The translations under genes and the position numbers were made by a program. The notes under the pieces are model-generated. The model made no database searches. It was given only the letters and a program-made list of their open reading frames with translations, and was not told the origin of the DNA. From contig NZ_JAAAPM020000005.1 of assembly GCF_009909155.2 (NCBI RefSeq), forward strand, positions 1 through 64,000: 64,000 nt of DNA, given 5' to 3'. This stretch comes from Flavobacterium undicola. GTDB taxonomy: Bacteria; Bacteroidota; Bacteroidia; Flavobacteriales; Flavobacteriaceae. This document shows, piece by piece, positions 1 to 6,618 of the stretch. Numbering within the stretch: the stretch's first letter is position 1; every line of letters begins with the position of its first letter.

Positions 1-1
1 A

Positions 2-2827
2 TCTGGGGCTACAAGTTCCACTTATTTGCCACCTGCTGGATTAACGACAACAACAAGCTATCAGCGTTATGCGAAAGACGGAACCTGTAATACCACACCA
101 ACGGTATCAACAGGAACTTGGACAGTTACAGTACGTTCAGTTTTTACATCAGGTACAATCACTACCACGGGGGAAACGATATGTAACGGTGGTACACCGG
201 TAACTACTATAGGAAGTGCCACAGCATCCAGTGGTGGAGATAATACTATTACTTATAAATGGCAAGCCAATGGAGTTGATATTGCAAGTTCGAATTCGGC
301 TACTTATGATCCGCCAACAGGATTGACAGCTAATACAACTTATACACGATATGCTAAGGACAATACTTGTAATACAACATTCACGGTGTCTTCAGGAAGT
401 TGGTTAGTAACAGTTGATCCTGCATCAGTTGGAGGAAGTATTGCTGGTAGTACTTCTGTGTGTACGGGTACAAATAGCACAACGTTAACTTTAAGTGGTT
501 ATACAGGTTCTATTACTAAATGGCAATCATCACCATCGGGTACTTTTGCTTCATCTGTAACTGATATTGCTAATACAACGACGACATTAACAGCTACTAA
601 TCTAACTGCAACTACTTATTACAGAGCTGTTGTAACCAGTGGGACATGTAGTGCTTCGAATAGTACAACAGGGACTATAACAGTCAATCCAAACTTAGCT
701 GCTTCGGTAAGTGTTTCAGCTTTTCCTTCAGGAGCAATTTGTTCAGGAACATCTGTGACGTTTACAGCTACTCCAACTTATGGAGGTACAACACCGAGTT
801 ATCAATGGAAATTAAACGGTGGAAATGTTGGTTCGGATTCGAGTACTTACACAAATGCAGCATTGGTCAATGGGGATGTTGTTACTTGTGAGATGACATC
901 AAATGCGACTCCTTGTTCAACTGGTTCGCCTGCAATTTCAAATAGCAGTATAATAATGGTTAATTCTTTGCCGTCAACTCCAACTGCAGGAGCTCCAACT
1001 AATCCTAATTGTGTTGTGCCAACAGGAAGTGTATTATTAAGTGGTCTGCCAGCTAATGGAACAATTATTCAAACTGGAAGTCATAATGATACTGTTATTA
1101 TTATTGGTGGAGGAACACAAACAATAACAGGACTTCTTCCTGGGAATTATAATTTCACTATTTCTAATGGAGATTGTACTTCTGCTTCTGTAGATGTTAC
1201 TATCATTAGTTCAGTTACAAATACTTGGTCATCTGGTTCTTGGAGTAATGGCACTCCAACAATTAATCAAAGATTAGTTTTTGCTTCGGATTATTCAAAT
1301 TTGAATGATGTTAATCTCGAAGGTTGTTCTTGTCAGGTTACAGGAACAGCAGCTGTTACCATAAAATCAGGACGTACTTTGAAGATTGAAAATGGTGTTG
1401 ATATAGCTAGTACAGGTTCTCTTATTTTTGAAAACAATGCAAGTTTGGTTCAAATTAATGATGCAGCTATCAATTCAGGAAACATAAACTACAAACGCTA
1501 TACTAATTATGTAAAACGCTATGATTTTACCTATTGGTCATCTCCAGTAGTGGGGCAAACTTTATATAATTTGTCGCCAAATACACTTTATGATAAATAC
1601 TATAGTTATAATAATGGATGGGTAATTTCATATTATGGATTAGCTACTATGGTAGCAGGTAATGGATATCTTATCAGAGCTCCGCAGACATTTAGCGTTA
1701 CTGATGCGGCAATTGATACGAGTCCTGTGTTTATTGGTAAACCGAATAATGGTGTGGTGACTTTGTCATCATTAGTAGGAAATAAATCATATCTTCTAGG
1801 GAATCCTTATCCATCAGCTATTAATGCGGATGCGTTTTTGGAAGCCAATTCGGCTGTGTTAGAAGGAACACTTTATTTTTGGACTCATAATACATCTCCA
1901 ATTAACGCCATTGCTACTAATGCTTATAAGTATAACACAAATGATTATATTACTTATAATAATACAGGAGGTGTTGGTGCTACAGGAATGATTGCTGCGG
2001 GTCAAGGTTTTTTTGCGCCAACAAAGGCTGCCGGTAATGTAGTGTTTAATAATAGTATGCGAATTGTAGGAGGGACTTCAGGTGTGAATAATTCGCAGTT
2101 TTTTAAATTAAGTACAACTTCTAAATCTATTACTGCTGCTACAACCGAAAAAAGTCGTATTTGGTTGAACTTAACCAATAAGGAAGGAGCTTATAAGCAG
2201 ATGTTAATAGGTTATATCACTGGAGCAACGAATAATTATGATGCTGGTTTTGATGGAGTTACTTATGATGGAAATCAATATGTTGATTTTTATAGTATAA
2301 ATAATGCGGTAAATCTATCTATTCAAGGGCGTGCATTACCTTTTGTAAAAAAAGACAGCGTAGCTTTAGGATATAAATCAACGATAAAGGGCGATTTCCA
2401 AATTAGCATCGACCATACTGATGGAGAATTAACATCACAAACAATATTTTTAGAAGATACAGTACTGAAGGTTCTTCATGATTTGACTAAATCATCTTAT
2501 ATTTTTAGTACTGAGATAGGAAGGTTTAATACTCGTTTTGTGTTAAGATATGTAGATAAAAATGCTGTTCAGCCGGTGGTTGATACACCACAAGTGGTTG
2601 AAACGGTATTTGTTTCAGTAAATAACAATGAAATTGGTGTAAGTTCTATTGAAGATTTGATATCAAAGATTATTATTTATGATATTTCAGGAAATATTCT
2701 TTATCAAAAAGAGGGTGTTTCTGCCAATGATTATGTGGTTCAGCATTTGTTATCTAGTCAACAAGTACTTTTTGTAAATGTAGTTTTGGCAAATGGAAAA
2801 ATAACTTCCACAAAAATAATTTATTAG
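2..2827 (+). CDS. Giant Ig-repeat cell-surface protein with T9SS sorting domain (5' end outside window)
   Basis: The reading frame is open from base 2, so the gene is cut by the left edge; the first apparent start (TTG at 26) lies inside a repeat unit. The N-terminal part shows serine/threonine-rich Ig-like repeats with paired cysteines. Two copies of a unit containing the motif RYAKD(G/N)TCNTT are 282 bp (94 residues) apart, so more copies probably lie upstream. The middle (about residues 400-800) has the look of Flavobacterium surface proteins ending in a beta-rich region with YLLGNPYPSAI. The last 80 residues resemble a type A T9SS C-terminal domain (IIIYDISGNILYQK, then VNVVLANGKITSTKII). 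It is probably exported through the outer membrane and anchored or released as an adhesin-like protein. No enzymatic domain is recognised. A terminator follows directly. Confidence 0.8.
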   Translation, partial: SGATSSTYLPPAGLTTTTSYQRYAKDGTCNTTPTVSTGTWTVTVRSVFTSGTITTTGETICNGGTPVTTIGSATASSGGDNTITYKWQANGVDIASSNSATYDPPTGLTANTTYTRYAKDNTCNTTFTVSSGSWLVTVDPASVGGSIAGSTSVCTGTNSTTLTLSGYTGSITKWQSSPSGTFASSVTDIANTTTTLTATNLTATTYYRAVVTSGTCSASNSTTGTITVNPNLAASVSVSAFPSGAICSGTSVTFTATPTYGGTTPSYQWKLNGGNVGSDSSTYTNAALVNGDVVTCEMTSNATPCSTGSPAISNSSIIMVNSLPSTPTAGAPTNPNCVVPTGSVLLSGLPANGTIIQTGSHNDTVIIIGGGTQTITGLLPGNYNFTISNGDCTSASVDVTIISSVTNTWSSGSWSNGTPTINQRLVFASDYSNLNDVNLEGCSCQVTGTAAVTIKSGRTLKIENGVDIASTGSLIFENNASLVQINDAAINSGNINYKRYTNYVKRYDFTYWSSPVVGQTLYNLSPNTLYDKYYSYNNGWVISYYGLATMVAGNGYLIRAPQTFSVTDAAIDTSPVFIGKPNNGVVTLSSLVGNKSYLLGNPYPSAINADAFLEANSAVLEGTLYFWTHNTSPINAIATNAYKYNTNDYITYNNTGGVGATGMIAAGQGFFAPTKAAGNVVFNNSMRIVGGTSGVNNSQFFKLSTTSKSITAATTEKSRIWLNLTNKEGAYKQMLIGYITGATNNYDAGFDGVTYDGNQYVDFYSINNAVNLSIQGRALPFVKKDSVALGYKSTIKGDFQISIDHTDGELTSQTIFLEDTVLKVLHDLTKSSYIFSTEIGRFNTRFVLRYVDKNAVQPVVDTPQVVETVFVSVNNNEIGVSSIEDLISKIIIYDISGNILYQKEGVSANDYVVQHLLSSQQVLFVNVVLANGKITSTKIIY

Positions 2828-2862
2828 TACAGAGTCACTAACTAAGTTTTGGATTTATAATT

Positions 2863-2893
2863 ATCCCGATTGCGAAAGTAATCGGGATTTTTT
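2863..2893 (+). terminator. Rho-independent terminator of the Ig-repeat gene
   Basis: Perfect 9 bp stem ATCCCGATT (2863-2871) / AATCGGGAT (2880-2888), 8 nt loop, then a T run. It starts 36 nt after the stop codon. Confidence 0.8.
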
Positions 2894-2925
2894 GTCTGTC
2901 TCGTTCTGAAAAAAGTTGACTGTAA

Positions 2926-3029
2926 TTATACCATTTAGAATTATAAAACAGTTTTTTGTTTACCTTACCCCAACTCCAAAGGAGAGGGAGTCGGAAAATC
3001 GGATTATTTTATATTTCTAAATGGTATAA
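2926..3029. repeat. 104 bp intergenic inverted-repeat element
   Basis: Perfect 15 bp terminal inverted repeats TTATACCATTTAGAA (2926-2940) and TTCTAAATGGTATAA (3015-3029). Similarity continues inward to about 23 matches in 25. The core contains a CCCCAACTCCAAAGGAG-type stretch. I see no clear target-site duplication. It may be a MITE-like or palindromic intergenic repeat; no second copy is present in the window. Confidence 0.55.
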
Positions 3030-3060
3030 AGTCTAGGTAAAAGCTCAGGCTTTTTTAAAT

Positions 3061-3238
3061 AAAAAATCCATTAGATTAAGAGCCTGTTTAAATTTATTTT
3101 AAAAAAATAAATTTTCTTTTCCCCGTCCCTAAAGGGCGGAAAATTTCTTGAAAATTCATCAAAATTACACCCTTTAGGGATTGGGGAAGTTAATTTTGAT
3201 GAATTTTAAACAGGCTCTAAGTTTCTAATGGATTTTTT
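3061..3238. terminator. bioB terminator hairpin split by an insertion
   Basis: The arms AAAAAATCCATTAGA (3061-3075) and TCTAATGGATTTTTT (3224-3238) are perfect 15 bp complements, ending 17 nt past the bioB stop. Removing the insert at 3080-3217 and one TAA restores a hairpin with a 7 nt loop (TTAAGTT), a normal bidirectional terminator. In its present form the loop is about 148 nt. Confidence 0.65.
3080..3217. mobile_element. 138 bp MITE-like element with TAA target duplication
   Basis: Terminal inverted repeats GAGCCTGTTTAAA (3080-3092) and TTTAAACAGGCTC (3205-3217), flanked on both sides by TAA (3077-3079, 3218-3220). Inside are a 17 bp inverted repeat (3151-3167 / 3191-3207) and a near-palindromic pair around CCCTAAAGGG / CCCTTTAGGG. 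There is no coding capacity. Three-base TNA-type duplications are known for some IS5-family elements, so an IS5-like transposase acting in trans is a guess. Confidence 0.6.
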
Positions 3239-3254
3239 TATGTTTTAAGAATGG

Positions 3255-4340
3255 TTATTTTCCTTTAACTGATGCTTCTATATTACGCTCAATTGTGTGT
3301 CCCGGACGAGACCATTTTGGTTTTTCGCCTAAAGGGGCAAATTGAGAATCGGCTGCTTCAACAGTTTGTGGTTGTGAAACTTTAGTAAATGGTTTTTGCG
3401 GATTCAAGCCTAACATTTCAAACATTTTCATGTCTTCGTTAACATCAGGGTTTGGAGTTGTTAGTAGTTTGTCACCAGCAAAAATCGAATTGGCACCAGC
3501 AAAAAAGCACATGGCTTGTCCTTCACGACTCATATTAGTTCTTCCTGCAGACAAACGTACTTGAGTTTCTGGCATAACAATACGAGTAGTGGCTACCATT
3601 CGAATCATTTCCCAGATTTCAACAGGTTTTTCTTCTTCCATTGGAGTTCCTTCAACGGCAACTAAAGCATTGATAGGTACTGATTCTGGTTGTGGGTTTA
3701 AAGTTGAAAGTGCTACCAGCATTCCTGCACGGTCTTCGATGCTTTCTCCCATTCCAATAATTCCTCCGCTACAAACAGTAACATTTGTTTTACGAACATT
3801 TTCTATAGTTTCTAAACGGTCTTCAAATCCTCTTGTCGAAATAACATCTTTATAATATTCTTCAGAAGTATCTAAATTGTGATTATAGGCATACAAACCA
3901 GCTTCGGCTAAACGGTGAGCCTGATTTTCGGTAATCATACCCAGAGTACAACATACTTCCATATCTAGTTTATTGATGGTACGAACCATCTCTAAAACCT
4001 GGTCAAATTCAGGGCCGTCTTTTACGTTTCTCCAAGCAGCTCCCATACAAACACGGGAAGAACCTGTAGATTTTGCACGTAAAGCTTGTGCTTTAACTTG
4101 GCTAACACTCATTAAATCGTTTCCTTCAACACCTGTGTTATAACGTGCTGCTTGAGGACAATAGCCACAATCTTCTGGACAACCTCCTGTTTTTATAGAT
4201 AATAAAGTAGATACTTGAACCACATTTGGATCGTGGTGTTCTCTATGAATAGATGCTGCTTCAAAAAGCAAATCCATCATAGGTTTATTATATATGGCGA
4301 TAATCTCTTCTTTTGTCCAATCGTGTTTTGTAATACTCAT
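3255..4340 (-). CDS. bioB: Biotin synthase
   Basis: Radical SAM enzyme that inserts sulfur into dethiobiotin, the last step of biotin synthesis; cytosolic. The 361-residue length is normal for the family. The SAM-cluster cysteines are C54, C58 and C61 in CPEDCGYCPQ. Other family landmarks are YNHNLDTS, the VCSGGIIGMGE segment and the RLSAGR-like stretch that carries the conserved Arg of the [2Fe-2S] site. ATG start; a TACTTTTG -7 box lies about 23 bp upstream. The gene stands alone: no bioA, bioD or bioF is seen next to it. Downstream is the hairpin that carries a MITE-like insertion. Identification is secure. Confidence 0.97.
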   Translation of the reverse strand: MSITKHDWTKEEIIAIYNKPMMDLLFEAASIHREHHDPNVVQVSTLLSIKTGGCPEDCGYCPQAARYNTGVEGNDLMSVSQVKAQALRAKSTGSSRVCMGAAWRNVKDGPEFDQVLEMVRTINKLDMEVCCTLGMITENQAHRLAEAGLYAYNHNLDTSEEYYKDVISTRGFEDRLETIENVRKTNVTVCSGGIIGMGESIEDRAGMLVALSTLNPQPESVPINALVAVEGTPMEEEKPVEIWEMIRMVATTRIVMPETQVRLSAGRTNMSREGQAMCFFAGANSIFAGDKLLTTPNPDVNEDMKMFEMLGLNPQKPFTKVSQPQTVEAADSQFAPLGEKPKWSRPGHTIERNIEASVKGK

Positions 4341-4362
4341 TGTATTGTCTTTTTTGATGGGT

Positions 4363-4393
4363 CAAAAGTAGTCAAAATGTTCAAAATGGCAAT
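4363..4393 (-). promoter_or_regulatory. bioB promoter
   Basis: On the minus strand a TACTTTTG -7 box (4370-4363) matches the Bacteroidota TAnnTTTG consensus. ATTG lies 19 nt further upstream (4393-4390), in the -33 position. Confidence 0.5.
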
Positions 4394-4438
4394 GCGATAG
4401 CTTTAAAAAGGAATGGTAACCAAAGAACAGTTGAATTA

Positions 4439-4876
4439 TTAATCAGATGAAAATTGATTATTCCAATACAACATTAATAAAAGAGTGACAATTACTGATG
4501 AAGCAATGCCTTCAAACAATAATGATAAAGAGTAGGCATCAATGGTAGGATTGCCCCCAAAAAGGAAAGTTTCTGATAAAGAGGCTACAAATGCATCCCC
4601 GCCTTGTAAATAGCTGTAAATAACAAGACCAATGATGCTTAAAACAACACCAATTATTGAGGTTAACATGGCAGAAACTGCATTTGAGACAAACTTTTTT
4701 TGGTTTTCTTTTAGATTCATCTGAATGGTTCTATTGACTCCATAAAAAACAAAAAGTACATTTAAAAAGCGTAAATAAAACAAATGAGCCAGATTTAAAG
4801 TTTCCATCAAAAGAAAGTAAATACTAATAGCTATGAAAATAATAAATCCGTTTATAATTTCTTTAGATGGTTTCAT
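4439..4876 (-). CDS. Small four-helix integral membrane protein (copy 2 of a tandem pair)
   Basis: 145 residues, about four hydrophobic helices (roughly residues 8-28, 33-48, 67-90 and 118-140), with a short charged segment NRTIQMNLKENQKKF after helix 2. I do not recognise the family with certainty; the architecture resembles DUF4199-type membrane proteins. It is a clear paralogue of the neighbour at 4922-5359: same length, same helix layout, and shared motifs YFLLME, YGVNRT, SLLFEGI and LMLYW. The 45 bp gap suggests co-transcription, with this gene second. Function unknown. Confidence 0.8.
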   Translation of the reverse strand: MKPSKEIINGFIIFIAISIYFLLMETLNLAHLFYLRFLNVLFVFYGVNRTIQMNLKENQKKFVSNAVSAMLTSIIGVVLSIIGLVIYSYLQGGDAFVASLSETFLFGGNPTIDAYSLSLLFEGIASSVIVTLLLMLYWNNQFSSD

Positions 4877-4921
4877 TTTGGCTGAATTGAAATTAAAAGA
4901 TGAATTTTAAGATGGTAGGTT

Positions 4922-5359
4922 TTAGTCTGACGGATATTTTTTCTTCCAATACAACATTAGAGAAAAAGTTACAATTACCGCCGAAACAATTCCTTCAAAA
5001 AGTAAAGAAATGTTATAGGTCATTACAGAAGGACTTCCTACAAACAATAATGATTCTGATAATGTTTTAATGTATTCGTCTCCTCCTTTAGCATAGATAT
5101 AGGCTACTAAGCCCATAATGCTAAAAAGCACACCGGCTAATGCAGTTAATAATGCTGAAATGGCATTATCAGCAAAATCAGTTTTGCCTTCGTTAAAATT
5201 AGATTTTAAAGTTCTATTAACACCATAATAGATAAATACAATGTTGAATAGTCTTAAGAAAAATAAATTAGAAAGGTGCAAAACCTCCATTAGCAAAAAA
5301 TAAAGAGCAATACCTATAAAAATAATAACTCCGTTGTATAATTCTTTTGGCAGTTTCAT
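4922..5359 (-). CDS. Small four-helix integral membrane protein (copy 1 of a tandem pair)
   Basis: 145 residues with the same four-helix plan as the gene after it, beginning MKLPKELYNGVIIFIG. The shared motifs (YFLLMEVLHL, YGVNRTLKSN, SLLFEGIVSAVIVT, LMLYWKKK) show a tandem duplication that has since diverged. First gene of a likely two-gene operon; a TAAATTTG -7 box lies about 60 bp upstream. No catalytic or binding residues can be assigned. Function unknown. Confidence 0.8.
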   Translation of the reverse strand: MKLPKELYNGVIIFIGIALYFLLMEVLHLSNLFFLRLFNIVFIYYGVNRTLKSNFNEGKTDFADNAISALLTALAGVLFSIMGLVAYIYAKGGDEYIKTLSESLLFVGSPSVMTYNISLLFEGIVSAVIVTFSLMLYWKKKYPSD

Positions 5360-5418
5360 ACGCTTAATTTTTTAAGGTTGATAAAAAATACTTCTTTGAT
5401 AAATAGGGTATTGTCTAT

Positions 5419-5426
5419 CAAATTTA
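5419..5426 (-). promoter_or_regulatory. Putative -7 box of the membrane-protein pair
   Basis: TAAATTTG on the minus strand matches TAnnTTTG. No convincing -33 element. Confidence 0.4.
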
Positions 5427-5476
5427 CGTAAAAAACAGGAGTTTGTTTAATAAAATGGACGTTTTTTTATTTGATT

Positions 5477-6406
5477 CTAAAGTTCTTTGATGTAAGAAAG
5501 TGTTTGGATTTTGTCTTTCTCAATTTGGTCTTTCAATAAAGTTATAGAGTCAAATTTTTCTTCTCCACGAATGCGTTTTAAAATCGAAACAGTAATTTTT
5601 TGATCGTATAAATCGGCATCAAAGTCTAGATAATGAATTTCTACTGACAGCTGTTCGCCGCCAACAGTTGGGTTGAGGCCAATATTCATCATACCGTACA
5701 CTTTTTGTCCGTTGATTTGACTGCTTACAATATAAACTCCTTTTAGCGGAATAAGTTTGTAATTTTCCTCTATGTTAAGATTGGCAGTTGGAAAACCGAT
5801 GGTTCTTCCCAGTTGTTTGCCTTTGATTATGGTTCCGGTTAAAAAATAGTCGTAACCCAGATATTTGTTAGCCAGAAGCATGTTTCCTTCTTGGATAGCA
5901 TTTCTAATCTTTGTTGAACTTACTGAAATGTCATTGATTTCTTGTGCCGATATTTGTTCTACTTCAAAACCGTATTTTTTGCCAAATTCAATTAAATTAT
6001 TGATGTCGGCAGTTCTGTTTCTTCCAAATCGATGGTCGTAACCAATGATTATTTTGTGAATTTTAAATTGTTCAACAAGTACCGTTTTTACGAATTCTTC
6101 GGCAGTTAATCTTGAAAAACTTTCATCAAAAGGATGGATAACAAGATTTTGTATTCCTAATTGTTCTAGTAGGTTTACCTTTTCAGGAATGGTATTCAGA
6201 AGCTTTATTTCTGAACGTTCCTGTAAAATCATTCTTGGATGTGGAAAAAAAGTAAGAACAAGACTTTCGTGTTTTTCGTCAAGAGTGTTTTGAATTACTT
6301 TTTCCAGTATTTTTTTATGTCCAATATGTACCCCATCAAAGGTGCCTAAAGTAAGGATTGTTTTTTTTGGAGAACTGAAATCTTTTATAGAATGAAAAAT
6401 CTTCAA
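5477..6406 (-). CDS. ribF: Bifunctional riboflavin kinase / FAD synthetase
   Basis: Converts riboflavin to FMN and then to FAD. The N-terminal FAD synthetase (nucleotidyltransferase) half carries TLGTFDGVHIGHKKIL and later IIGYDHRFGRNR and ISSTKIR-like VSSTKIRNAI. The C-terminal riboflavin kinase half carries GRTIGFPTANL and KGVYIV. Length (309 residues) is normal. The frame can be extended to a TTG at 6430, but that codon lies inside a TAAATTTG -7 box (6435-6428), so I prefer the TTG at 6406, giving the usual (M)KIFHSI start. Divergent from the metalloprotease gene at 6619. Confidence 0.93.
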   Translation of the reverse strand: MKIFHSIKDFSSPKKTILTLGTFDGVHIGHKKILEKVIQNTLDEKHESLVLTFFPHPRMILQERSEIKLLNTIPEKVNLLEQLGIQNLVIHPFDESFSRLTAEEFVKTVLVEQFKIHKIIIGYDHRFGRNRTADINNLIEFGKKYGFEVEQISAQEINDISVSSTKIRNAIQEGNMLLANKYLGYDYFLTGTIIKGKQLGRTIGFPTANLNIEENYKLIPLKGVYIVSSQINGQKVYGMMNIGLNPTVGGEQLSVEIHYLDFDADLYDQKITVSILKRIRGEEKFDSITLLKDQIEKDKIQTLSYIKEL

Positions 6407-6427
6407 AGCAAATATTTTATAGTAGTG

Positions 6428-6435
6428 CAAATTTA
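6428..6435 (-). promoter_or_regulatory. ribF -7 box
   Basis: TAAATTTG on the minus strand. It overlaps the longer possible ORF start and so argues for the start at 6406. Confidence 0.5.
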
Positions 6436-6588
6436 TACTATCTAATTTAAATTTAATGATATGCCGATTCTATTTTTGAAGTATTTCTGTCGAATCTAAC
6501 AAAAATGAAATCATATTGTGTGAATGAGTTTGTTTTTTAGGTTTAATTAAAAATACATGCTGTTGAATATATTTTGATTTAAATGCTT

Positions 6589-6596
6589 TATTTTTG
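6589..6596 (+). promoter_or_regulatory. Putative -7 box of the metalloprotease gene
   Basis: TATTTTTG matches TAnnTTTG, with TTGAAT about 26 bp upstream. It lies 23 bp before the ATG. Confidence 0.4.
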
Positions 6597-6618
6597 AGAC
6601 ATAAAATATAAGCTAGTC

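Noticed and set aside
26-28. TTG at 26 as start of the first gene
   Set aside because: The frame is open to base 2 and the codon lies inside an Ig-like repeat unit; the real start is off the window.
3589-3855. 88-codon plus-strand ORF inside bioB
   Set aside because: Antisense shadow of a fully conserved bioB; the same applies to the other short antisense ORFs inside the glycosidase and susC/susD genes.
6407-6430. 8-codon N-terminal extension of ribF
   Set aside because: The extended TTG start is inside a TAAATTTG -7 box, and the shorter form matches the usual RibF N terminus.
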